From: Panicum virgatum
Taxonomy: Eukaryota; Streptophyta; Magnoliopsida; Poales; Poaceae
Assembly: GCF_016808335.1 (NCBI RefSeq)
Contig: NC_053149.1
Location: 30,377,339 to 30,441,338 of the forward strand
DNA length: 64,000 nt
Reading direction: 5' to 3'
Shown one piece after another: positions 10,060 to 21,405 of the stretch. Each line of letters opens with the position of its first letter. The stretch's first letter is position 1. A program made the translations under genes and the position numbers. The notes beneath the pieces are model-generated. The model saw nothing but the letters and a program-made list of their open reading frames with translations, was not told the DNA's origin and did no database searches.

Positions 10060-13000
10060 TGTAACACCCGGTTTATAAAAGGACATAAACCGAGCAGTCA
10101 TATACGTGCCAGGATCAAGTCACACGTATATACAACAGAATGAACAGTATATCATAGCACATATCACGTAAAAAGATATAATAAGGCGAATACGAATGGT
10201 ATTTATTACATTAATGACAAAATGTCTGATACAGCGGAAGCGAAGTACAAATACGACTAAAACTCTCTGAAGCTGAGCAGGGCGCCACAGGGACGTCGAC
10301 TGGGAGACGAACACCTAGAAGTCCTCGTAGTCCTGGTAGCGCTGGACGAACTCCCTCATGTCGGCAGGAACTGAGCAGCAGTAGCGTAGCCAAGAGGAAA
10401 AAGTAGAGAAGAGGCAAGAGTGAGTACACAACTTGTACTCAACAAGTATAACACAAACTATGAGGCTCTAAGGTTGGCTGACTCAACTGCATTAGCTTTT
10501 AAGTGTTGGCAAAATTTTATTAAAACTATTTACTACAAGTTGATGAATTACCATTAACCCAGTTACATAGTAATTAGTCAAATTTAATCATGATACTACT
10601 GAGAACCAAACCAAAACCAAGCCACCAAGGTAACCCCGAGAGGCACCCCCTCGTCGGAAGGAGCTAACCCCACCAATCAAAAGGAGGATCTGGGCCGCTC
10701 ATAACCGTGAGCACGGCAAGTATACCAGTTTTACACTCTGCAGAGGTTGCACATCTTTACCCACAAGTTGTGAGCTACGCTAGGGGTTCATCACACTTCC
10801 TTAGGTGAGATGACTAGCGACTCACTACAAGGCCGTTACAAAGAATCTCGTTGGTAAGGCGTAACCGCGAGAGATAGGTCAGCGACGATGGGGCCCACCT
10901 CCGGGGGAACAAGCACAGGAGCGCAATCCAAGCACAGACCAAGCCAGAGGAGCAGGGACCATTGAAGCTTACTACTCTTGCCCCGCAGGTAAGTTACTCC
11001 AAACCAAAAAGACCTAATTAGTAAGCCAAGTCTATCCCATTCTAGCCTTGTGGTAGCGCTGTTGTCCCAGGTTGTCGCTCTATGAACCGGTCCTTATGGA
11101 GAGTGGCCAACCAAGCACTAAGCACCGTGCTGGCCCCCTAAACCATGTTTCTACAAAAACCATCTTTTAACGAGACGTGAGCCACTCATCCACACAGAGG
11201 GCCACTCTCAGAATTAAGTTCAAGTAAACCATTAATCAAATTAATTAAAAAGGACCAGAGTGTGTTATAGCGCTGCAACCTAGCACAACTAACCAAAATA
11301 CAACCCAAAGGATATATAAATGATATAAAGTGGCTAGGACAGTCCTTATAGGCATACAGAATTAAATGCAGTATGAAATTGTATTTAAAGATGATAGGTT
11401 GTTCATATTATACTTGCCTTCCTCGTACTGCTCCTGCTGCTGCTCAAAATTCTCCGAAGATGGCTGCTCCGGGTACTGGTACTGGTACTGGGGCTCCTCA
11501 GATGGATCAACGTCTACTCACGAACACATGGCCAAAACAATGCACAATAATAAGCATACAAGCAAACACTAATAAAAATTAAGAAACAGTACATAAAAAC
11601 ATAAAAACAACACACTAAACTAGTCTAAAACTATTCTACGCATTACAACGATCGCGTGGATATAAAGAACGCCTAAATCGGAGCTAAAACGCATTTTCTA
11701 GGCTAAAACAAGGTTCAGGGGCTAAACTGCAAGAAATCTAAGGTTCCAGGGGTTTTTCTGCTAAAACCGAGGGCCTAAACATAATTAAACTAAAACTCTA
11801 GGGTCTAACTCGCAAAATTACTAGGCTAGGACGGCGGGTTCAAATTTGAAGGAGCTCAGGGGGTTCTGTGAAAAGAACAGGACCAAACTCTAATTATTTT
11901 TGGATAGGATCGGACCGCGGGTTGAATCCAGTAAAACCCAGGGGCTCTTTATGAAGTTTGCCAGGCTGAAGGGGTACGCTACGATATGGGCCCTTGGATC
12001 CGGATCTGACGGCCTGGGGCGAAGGGGTAAGTTGATCTAATCTAGTGCGTTCAATCAAGATCGGGCGGCCCAGGATCATCGCGGCCAACGGCGGCGGTGG
12101 GGTTCGCCAGTGTCTCTGTTCCGCGGCGGGAGATCGCCGGAGTAGGCGAACCCGGCGTTCCAGGGGGCTTCTAGGGACGGGGTTTGACCGTGGAACATCC
12201 TTGTCGCATGGGTAATCCACTGGAGTGGATAACGCGGGGCTGCAGGGGGCGGAGAGGGGCATTCGGCGGTGGGGCGGCTCGGTGGTGGGCGGACTTCGCT
12301 GGCGAGCGGCGTTCCGATGCTTCCAGGGACTACGGACTACAACGTCTAGGGCCAACAGGACCGGGGAAGGCTGCAGGTGCTCACCGGGGGCTTGAGTCGA
12401 CCGAAGAAACGTTGCAGGGCGACGGCGTCTGAGTCCGGCGGTGGCGCACCGGTGAAGCTCGCGGAGGAAGGTCGAGCTGGGGTCGGAGTGGATCGCAACG
12501 GGCCCGGGGAAGCTCCAGGCGGTCCTGTGCAAAGGATACGGGGATAAGGGGGGGCTCTGGGTCGCCGGCGGCGAAGAATTAGGGCGGCAGCGGTTACCTG
12601 CAGCGGCGCAGAGATCCCCTGGCAGCGGAGCAGAGCGGGGCGCTCGGCGTGCTAGGGTTTGGGAGGCTAGGGCGTGGATGATGGAGTACGGGGGAGGCCG
12701 GGGCCTACTTATAGGGCGGTGGCCAACCTAGGCATGCGCGCCGGGATGGGAGGCCGGCGAGATCGCGCCGGGGATCGCGGGCGGGCGTTGCTGGAGGAGG
12801 AGGACGGCCCTGATGCGTGGGGTCGGCCTGTCAGTGGGGCGACGCGCGCGAGCGGTGGGGCGCGTCATGCTGAGGGAAAAACGGGCGAGGGGAGGTTGGC
12901 CTACGGGGGGCTGGCCTGCGGGCTGAAGTGCGGTTGGCTGGGCCAAGGGAGAGAGGGAGCAGGCCGGGCCGGTGCGTGATGAGAACGGGCCGAGGTGGTG

Positions 13001-13397
13001 AAGTTCAGGCCGCGCGGGGAGAAGGGTTAAGAGGAAGGGTTGGGCTGGTTCTGGGTTTGGTTGGACCGGGTTTCTGGGCCGGTTTGGGCTTCCTGGGTTG
13101 GATTGGCTTTGGTGTTTTCCTTTTCCTTTCTAATGCTTCTCCTATTTTTTTCCTATTTCCAATTCTAACTCAAACGATGTTGAATTCAAATTTAGATTTG
13201 AATCCAAACTACACTCAAATAAAAAAAACATGCACCAGCATGAATGCAACACCAAAATTTAAACCTATGGTAAAATTTTAATTACTTAAGCAATAAAATT
13301 TAGATTAAATGCAAGTCTAACACAATAAACCTTAGAAATTTAAATGAAGCCAATTGAATTTATTATAAAATGCTGGAATTTAAATTAGGGTGTTACA
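10060..13397 (-). repeat. LTR2: chimeric Tekay-type solo LTR (3,338 bp)
   Basis: TGTAACACCC to GGGTGTTACA, same orientation as LTR1. Left and central parts are essentially identical to LTR3 (15650 onward); the last ~190 bp (from about 13205) are identical to LTR1. Flanks do not form a TSD: AGAAG on the left (as for LTR3) and CATGG on the right (as for LTR1). This is the pattern expected of a recombinant LTR rather than an independent insertion. The minus strand has a TATA box (CCCTATAAGTAG) at about 12706-12716 within the GC-rich core. Confidence 0.93.
12705..12717 (-). promoter_or_regulatory. TATA box of Tekay-type LTR2
   Basis: Minus strand reads CCGCCCTATAAGTAGG in the GC-rich core. The same site is in LTR3 at about 18295-18307. 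It implies transcription starting near the LTR middle with a long R-U5 leader. Confidence 0.55.
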
Positions 13398-13852
13398 CAT
13401 GGTGGCTAGGGGTTCATGGCGGAACTACCAAAGGGAGTTCGACTTGCTTCTGGGTGCTTTCGTCCAAAGGGGGGCGTCGTGACTGGGCGTTGCTTTAGTA
13501 GATGGGGGTATTGAAGGATCGGATTGGAGATTTTGGGTTTAAAGATGCTTTTGATTGAGATTCACATCTGTCTTGCTTCACTACATCTAGCTTGAACTAC
13601 AAGATATGCATGATCTAGGTGATCTAGATTGGTTATCTCTAACTTTCTCTTGCTACCTTCGGTGTTTGCTGTTTTTAGTAGATTAGATTCGTTTTACACC
13701 ACCTCAACACAAAGGATTCTCTATGTTAGTAGATTGTTTCTTGTATCTTTGGTTCCATGGATTGATAAACCTTGGGGGAATAATCTAAGGGAAAAGCTAC
13801 ACGATCCCGTGCGCTTGCGGTATATAAATTGGGGCGCTAAGGAGCGTCAACA
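13398..13852 (+). repeat. Element B 5' LTR, 3' portion (copy 2)
   Basis: Exact positional copy of 7808-8262, starting at the same CATGG breakpoint because it was duplicated together with the junction to an LTR1-type LTR end. Confidence 0.9.
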
Positions 13853-13860
13853 AGCTTTTC

Positions 13861-13878
13861 TGGCACCGTTGCCGGGGA
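13861..13878 (+). other. Element B primer-binding site (copy 2)
   Basis: Same TGGCACCGTTGCCGGGGA as at 8271, shifted by 5,590 bp. Confidence 0.85.
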
Positions 13879-14125
13879 ACCATCGATTTAAGATCCAATC
13901 TTACTTGCATTTGTAAATATTTCTTTTTCTTGATTTTTATTTTTGTCCTTTTTAGATCTCTTATTTTTTTTGTGCTAACTAAAAAAAATGGATCTATTCC
14001 ACAAAAATCAATCTAATCTAGAGTTTGCTTTATTTTGCTTTATTTTTCTTTTATATTTTAGATCTTGTATATTCATCTTTTAGATCTCGTATATATATTT
14101 TCTTTTCACTAACCCCTAACAGGAG

Positions 14126-15649
14126 ATGGACGGGAGCCTCTCCAACAAACCCGAAAATTTTGTGGATGATCCAGAAAAAATTTACAGGCAAAGGAGACGA
14201 GAAGCAAGATCAAGGAAGCTTGAACAAGTAGATCCAAAAGAAGAAGTCGCCGGTTCATTGTCTTCACCTCAAGCGACTCCACCAACAAGTCCAAAGGAGG
14301 CGCCACTTCACCGAGGGATGGCGCTACCAGAGCAGGAGCGTACGATCGGAGAGCTATGCACTCCGGACATTCGGGACTTGCCGATGCAAAATCTCAACAA
14401 CATCGGAGTTCCATTCGAGATCAAGACTTCAATCATAAGGATGGTGCAAAACTTGCCCTTCACTGGAAAAGAAGACACTAATCTACATCTTCAAGCGCTC
14501 CTCCAACTATGCCACACCTTCGACATGCAAGGGATGACTCAAGATCAAATGAGAGCGAGGCTCTTTCCATTCTCCCTACTTGGGAGAGCGCTGCAATGGT
14601 TTTATTCTCTACCGGCACACACGGTGCAAAATTGGGAGTCCTTGATGAAGGAGTTCATGACGGAGTTCTACTCACCAGGCAAGACCCAAATTTTGCGCAA
14701 CAAGATTGCTACATTCGCGCAAGCCCCGACGGAGACTATTGCGGAAGCCTATGAGCGCTTCAACGACTACATCCACGCAGTACCTCATCACAAGTTCTCA
14801 AGGGAAGATGTGGTCCAGAAGTTCTATCAAGGCCTCACTACTGCATCAAGAGGGATTATTGACGCATCAGCAGGAGGATTGATCATTGAGCTCACGCCGA
14901 CTCAAGTTTTCAAGCTATTCAAGAAGGTGGCGGACAATGACGCATGGGCATCATCGGGGCGCCTACAACCACTCCAATCTGTGGGCGCCGCGAAAAGTGT
15001 ATTACAAGTGGAACGTGAAGAAGTGCTAGAAGGGAAGATCGAATCGCTCATGATAAGGTTGGAGAAGATGGAAGTCCAAAAGAGAGAAGCCCAAGCTATT
15101 GATTTGAAGGAGGCCGAAGCAAGGTCTACATGTGAAGAATGTGGAGAGTATGGCCATGTCCAAAAGAATTGCCCGGAGGAAGCCAAGATGCTCGACTACA
15201 TGAAGAAGGGAGAATGGATCCTGCAACCCAACTTCTGCTACGGGCAAGGTAGACCTCAATTTAATGCAAGCTCTTCCATTCAAAACTCGGTGCCTCTTCA
15301 TATACAATTGAAGGAGTTCATGGAGGAGCAAGGCAAGATCAACAAGGACACCGTCACCAAGTTCAAGGCTATGGACAAGATCTTGGAGAACATTGATAGA
15401 AAGGTGACAGAGGTCGGGAGCTCTAACCTTCAAGTACTCAACATGATGAAGATGCTAGAAACGCAAGTAGCCTAGCTCGCCGGACGCTTATCTGCCAACG
15501 AAGGAAAATTGCCCGGGCAACCTCAAGGTCCGGAGATGGCAAAGGCAATTCAAACTCGCTCGGGAAAGGAGACCGAAGAACCCGAACATGCGGCAGGAGC
15601 AAGGAAGCCTAAGCCAAGAGTTGAAGTGGAGACCGTCATCAAGGAGAAG
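14126..15649 (+). pseudogene. Element B gag (copy 2)
   Basis: Protein identical to copy 1, including the CCHC knuckle and the premature TAG at 15473-15475. Interrupted at 15650 by LTR3; the left TSD copy AGAAG is 15645-15649. Unlike copy 1, this copy is followed, after LTR3, by the true downstream gag-protease sequence, so it is the one in its ancestral position. Confidence 0.9.
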
Positions 15650-18600
15650 TGTAACACCCGGTTTATAAAAGGACATAAACCGAGCAGTCATATACGTGCC
15701 AGGATCAAGTCACACGTATATACAACAGAATGAACAGTATATCATAGCACATATCACGTAAAAAGATATAATAAGGCAAATACGAATGGTATTTATTACA
15801 TTAATGACAAAATGTCTGATACAGCGGAAGCGAAGTACAAATACGACTAAAACTCTCTGAAGCTGAGCAGGGCGCCACAGGGACGTCGACTGGGAGACGA
15901 ACACCTAGAAGTCCTCGTAGTCCTGGTAGCGCTGGACGAACTCCCTCATGTCGGCAGGAACTGAGCAGCAGTAGCGTAGCCAAGAGGAAAAAGTAGAGAA
16001 GAGGCAAGAGTGAGTACACAACTTGTACTCAACAAGTATAACACAAACTATGAGGCTCTAAGGTTGGCTGACTCAACTGCATTAGCTTTTAAGTGTTGGC
16101 AAAATTTTATTAAAACTATTTACTACAAGTTGATGAATTACCATTAACCCAGTTACATAGTAATTAGTCAAATTTAATCATGATACTACTGAGAACCAAA
16201 CCAAAACCAAGCCACCAAGGTAACCCCGAGAGGCACCCCCTCGTCGGAAGGAGCTAACCCCACCAATCAAAAGGAGGATCTGGGCCGCTCATAACCGTGA
16301 GCACGGCAAGTATACCAGTTTTACACTCTGCAGAGGTTGCACATCTTTACCCACAAGTTGTGAGCTACGCTAGGGGTTCATCACACTTCCTTAGGTGAGA
16401 TGACTAGCGACTCACTACAAGGCCGTTACAAAGAATCTCGTTGGTAAGGCGTAACCGCGAGAGATAGGTCAGCGACGATGGGGCCCACCTCCGGGGGAAC
16501 AAGCACAGGAGCGCAATCCAAGCACAGACCAAGCCAGAGGAGCAGGGACCATTGAAGCTTACTACTCTTGCCCCGCAGGTAAGTTACTCCAAACCAAAAA
16601 GACCTAATTAGTAAGCCAAGTCTATCCCATTCTAGCCTTGTGGTAGCGCTGTTGTCCCAGGTTGTCGCTCTATGAACCGGTCCTTATGGAGAGTGGCCAA
16701 CCAAGCACTAAGCACCGTGCTGGCCCCCTAAACCATGTTTCTACAAAAACCATCTTTTAACGAGACGTGAGCCACTCATCCACACAGAGGGCCACTCTCA
16801 GAATTAAGTTCAAGTAAACCATTAATCAAATTAATTAAAAAGGACCAGAGTGTGTTATAGCGCTGCAACCTAGCACAACTAACCAAAATACAACCCAAAG
16901 GATATATAAATGATATAAAGTGGCTAGGACAGTCCTTATAGGCATACAGAATTAAATGCAGTATGAAATTGTATTTAAAGATGATAGGTTGTTCATATTA
17001 TACTTGCCTTCCTCGTACTGCTCCTGCTGCTGCTCAAAATTCTCCGAAGATGGCTGCTCCGGGTACTGGTACTGGTACTGGGGCTCCTCAGATGGATCAA
17101 CGTCTACTCACGAACACATGGCCAAAACAATGCACAATAATAAGCATACAAGCAAACACTAATAAAAATTAAGAAACAGTACATAAAAACATAAAAACAA
17201 CACACTAAACTAGTCTAAAACTATTCTACGCATTACAACGATCGCGTGGATATAAAGAACGCCTAAATCGGAGCTAAAACGCATTTTCTAGGCTAAAACA
17301 AGGTTCAGGGGCTAAACTGCAAGAAATCTAAGGTTCCAGGGGTTTTTCTGCTAAAACCGAGGGCCTAAACATAATTAAACTAAAACTCTAGGGTCTAACT
17401 CGCAAAATTACTAGGCTAGGACGGCGGGTTCAAATTTGAAGGAGCTCAGGGGGTTCTGTGAAAAGAACAGGACCAAACTCTAATTATTTTTGGATAGGAT
17501 CGGACCGCGGGTTGAATCCAGTAAAACCCAGGGGCTCTTTATGAAGTTTGCCAGGCTGAAGGGGTACGCTACGATATGGGCCCTTGGATCCGGATCTGAC
17601 GGCCTGGGGCGAAGGGGTAAGTTGATCTAATCTAGTGCGTTCAATCAAGATCGGGCGGCCCAGGATCATCGCGGCCAACGGCGGCGGTGGGGTTCGCCAG
17701 TGTCTCTGTTCCGCGGCGGGAGATCGCCGGAGTAGGCGAACCCGGCGTTCCAGGGGGCTTCTAGGGACGGGGTTTGACCGTGGAACATCCTTGTCGCATG
17801 GGTAATCCACTGGAGTGGATAACGCGGGGCTGCAGGGGGCGGAGAGGGGCATTCGGCGGTGGGGCGGCTCGGTGGTGGGCGGACTTCGCTGGCGAGCGGC
17901 GTTCCGATGCTTCCAGGGACTACGGACTACAACGTCTAGGGCCAACAGGACCGGGGAAGGCTGCAGGTGCTCACCGGGGGCTTGAGTCGACCGAAGAAAC
18001 GTTGCAGGGCGACGGCGTCTGAGTCCGGCGGTGGCGCACCGGTGAAGCTCGCGGAGGAAGGTCGAGCTGGGGTCGGAGTGGATCGCAACGGGCCCGGGGA
18101 AGCTCCAGGCGGTCCTGTGCAAAGGATACGGGGATAAGGGGGGGCTCTGGGTCGCCGGCGGCGAAGAATTAGGGCGGCAGCGGTTACCTGCAGCGGCGCA
18201 GAGATCCCCTGGCAGCGGAGCAGAGCGGGGCGCTCGGCGTGCTAGGGTTTGGGAGGCTAGGGCGTGGATGATGGAGTACGGGGGAGGCCGGGGCCTACTT
18301 ATAGGGCGGTGGCCAACCTAGGCATGCGCGCCGGGATGGGAGGCCGGCGAGATCGCGCCGGGGATCGCGGGCGGGCGTTGCTGGAGGAGGAGGACGGCCC
18401 TGATGCGTGGGGTCGGCCTGTCAGTGGGGCGACGCGCGCGAGCGGTGGGGCGCGTCATGCTGAGGGAAAAACGGGCGAGGGGAGGTTGGCCTACGGGGGG
18501 CTGGCCTGCGGGCTGAAGTGCGGTTGGCTGGGCCAAGGGAGAGAGGGAGCAGGCCGGGCCGGTGCGTGATGAGAACGGGCCGAGGTGGTGAAGTTCAGGC

Positions 18601-18993
18601 CGCGCGGGGAGAAGGGTTAAGAGGAAGGGTTGGGCTGGTTCTGGGTTTGGTTGGACCGGGTTTCTGGGCCGGTTTGGGCTTCCTGGGTTGGATTGGCTTT
18701 GGTGTTTTCCTTTTCCTTTCTAATGCTTCTCCTATTTTTTTCCTATTTCCAATTCTAACTCAAACGATGTTGAATTCAAATTTAGATTTGAATCCAACAC
18801 AAGCATTCAAACAAACAGAAGAAATGCCCCAGCATGAATGCAACACAAATTTTTTTTAAACTTAGACAAATTTTTAATTACTTGTGAAACAAAATTAAAT
18901 TAAATGCAAGGCTAAACACAGTAAACCTTAGGAAATTAAATAAAGCCATTTAAATTTATTAATAAATGCTGAAATTTAAATTAGGGTGTTACA
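15650..18993 (-). repeat. LTR3: Tekay-type solo LTR with intact TSD (3,344 bp)
   Basis: TGTAACACCC to GGGTGTTACA, flanked on both sides by AGAAG (15645-15649 and 18994-18998). B's gag frame continues directly across the insertion. There is no internal region, so it is a solo LTR left by intra-element recombination. Its GC-rich core differs strongly from LTR1's, so the two are different subfamily members inserted separately. Confidence 0.95.
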
Positions 18994-18998
18994 AGAAG

Positions 18999-19990
18999 GC
19001 ACCTACTCCTACGCCAGAGATAGTCACTGAAGAGCTGGAGTTTGAAATAGATGATATAGACACCAAGATTCTACCGCCAAGGCCACGATACCGCAAAGGT
19101 AAACATGAAGATGAGCAATTCAACAAATTTGTTGACATGGTATGCAGGTTGAGCTACATGCCGCTCTTGGACGCTCTACAAGTTCCAACATATTCTCGCT
19201 ACTTCAAAGACATCATGGGAAACAAGCGCAAGATACCGCAAAGCACCGTCAAGCTAACCGAGGAGTGTAAAGTGGCGATCGCTAATGAAGCTCTCTTGAG
19301 AAGAAGAGGGACCCCGGATGCCCTACCATCCCGTGTTCCATTGGATCTCTTATGTTCGAAAGAGCACTTTGTGATCTCGGCGCAAGTGTGAGCGTCATGC
19401 CAAAGAACGTGTTCGAGAAGCTAAGCTTACCGGAGCCGGAACCCACCGCCATGTGCCTAGAGTTAGCGGACAATTCCGTTCGCTATCCTTTGGGAATCGC
19501 CGAAGACGTGCCCGTGAAGATTGGAGAACACTTAGTCCCCGTTGACTTTGTGATTCTCGATATGGGAGAAGGGAGCAAGGTGCCTCTCATACTTGGGAGG
19601 CCTTTCCTCAAGACCGCAAGGGCGAACATCGACGTTGGCAAGGGGGAGATCAAGTTCGACATCAATGGCACCACAAGCGAGTTCAAGTTTCGTCCACGCA
19701 TCGAGGTATGCAACATGATCAATGTCAAATATGTTCCGCCTCACCGCCATGTCACAGAGGAGAAGCTGAAGAAAGAAGAGGAGCCGAACAAGAAGGAAGC
19801 GAAGAAGGAGAAAGAAGTCGTCGCGTCCATCGCGACAAAGAAGATCGCTGCACCCATCAAGATAGAAGCTAGAAGCACGCCTGTGAAGACCAAAAAGATG
19901 ACTAACCTGGAAGACAAACCTGCACCAAGGATTGTGCGGAAGTGGGTACCCAAGACTGCAATGCCATCACCGAGCGTTGGTCCGAAGTGA
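18999..19990 (+). pseudogene. Element B gag C-terminus and aspartic protease
   Basis: Continues the gag frame interrupted at 15649. The first part (to about 19305) carries the conserved Athila block before protease (PRYRKGKHEDEQFNKFVDM). A frameshift within the AGAAGAAGAGG run near 19290-19305 moves the frame; from about 19352 the protease runs to 19990. The catalytic motif is CDLGASVSVMP, the DLGAS form usual in Athila, with the later block VPLILGRPFL. It ends in a Lys/Glu-rich tail and stop with no RT following, whereas autonomous Athila elements go straight on into RT. Role: would cleave the Gag precursor in the particle. Confidence 0.85.
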
Positions 19991-21405
19991 AGAAGAAGAA
20001 AGTCTAGCTATAGACTATAAACGAAGCACTTTACGGGAGGCAACCCATTCGTCGAGTCAAGAATAAAGCTGCCGGGAGTTCAACCCATTCGTCGAGTCAA
20101 GAATAAGCTGCCGGGAGGACAACCCGCGAGAGATTTGGGTAAGTGTGTCGAGAATTTTGCTACGCAAGGACATGATAAACTTTTGAACAATTGGTCGTTC
20201 GGTCAAACAATTCGATTTGGATTTTATTCGCTCGGTCATTTCGATGTTGTTTCTTATTTTAAACCAATGACATGAGCCATCCTATGATTTATTTGCCTCT
20301 TTTTGAGAAAGCCACATCCAAAATTCCATACCTATTTTTGGTGATCGTCCTCTCCATGACGGCCGGACCAAGTTGAGATAAAAGACACGAGTAAAGCCGC
20401 GCTATGTTTATATTATTTAAATTTTTGATGCGTAGGTTAGCTCAAACATAGAGAGAATTTTCAGTTTCATTATCATAGGATTAGAATTTTCCTAACTTTA
20501 ATTGTTCCCTTTTTCAAAAATTTCTCTCTCATTTTGGCAAAAATTAGAACCTAAACCCAAGACCCACGGTTGAATTCGAGATTGATCGCTATCAATTCAT
20601 GAAAGTGAACGGTTCCGGTGCAACCAAAATTAATGTAGTCAGAAAATATTTTTTGACTTACAAATGTAAATATGTTTTGATTCCCCTCTGATTATTCATT
20701 TATGCTCATTGCATCCTTTGAGTTAATTCTGAAATTTTGAAGTCAGAGGAGGATTCAACATCTAAGCATGATTTGGAGAGGGTTTATGTGCTTGATTAAC
20801 ATCTATTGATCAAAGTGAGTTCACGGGAAGGAATTGTGCTCTCTACCTACCACCACATGCAAATGATCCAAGGAAGGGAGCAGCCATGCATGGGAAGGAC
20901 ATGAGATTTTCAACAAAGATGGCACCATGTGATGAATGATGAAGTATGGGATAAAGTGAATGACACAAAGTGAAGAAATAATGTTGCAAGTGGACAACAA
21001 AGACAAGGAAGGAGTGGTGCACGGGTTTTGGATGGTGCAAAGCACAAAAGATGTACTGGACAGAGGCAAGGAGTTGCACCAGAAAAAGATGAAGTGAAGG
21101 AGGGACAGGAACACCCTAGGCCGGCCGGCCCCATGGCCCTAGGCCGGCCTGACCTCTTTTTAAGCCCCCTAGTGCTCCCCTTTCACAAGTATGCTCCTCA
21201 CTCAATTCCTTGTTCGTGTTCTTCAAGTTCTTCACCCAGAAACATAAGCTAGAGCTCTGAAAAATTCGTCCACCAAAATCAACTCCAAAAATCTCAGAAA
21301 ATTCACCACAAATCCTAGTTTGCTCCACTCTTCGATATATTGTTCTCCCACCGGCAAGAAACCCCCGGTGTGTTTGTTTTTTAGTGTGTGCAGCAAAGAG
21401 TCACC
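19991..21405 (+). other. Element B spacer where pol is missing
   Basis: No coding region recognised. 20036-20122 holds two copies of a ~43-bp unit around GCAACCCATTCGTCGAGTC; a GGGAGGCAACCCA motif is typical just after pol in Athila elements. Near 21118-21152 a paired GGCCGGCC palindrome cluster is followed by a TATA-like CTTTTTAAGCCCC, about 240 bp before the extra ORF. Confidence 0.6.

Larger units (their letters stand above)
7808..18987 (+). repeat. 5,590-bp tandem duplication (two units)
   Basis: Unit 1 is 7808-13397 and unit 2 is 13398-18987. Each holds the end of B's 5' LTR, PBS, leader, gag and a Tekay-type LTR. The copies are almost identical: I noticed two substitutions (8398 T versus A in unit 2; 10188 G versus A) before the sequences part near 13205/18795. 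After that point unit 1's LTR follows LTR1 and unit 2's follows LTR3. The gag ORFs start exactly 5,590 bp apart and are identical in protein. Confidence 0.95.

Noticed and set aside
11894..12532. 212-codon minus-strand ORF in LTR2 (and its copy at 17484)
   Set aside because: Present only because LTR2 and LTR3 are duplicates; compositionally biased, with no counterpart in LTR1.
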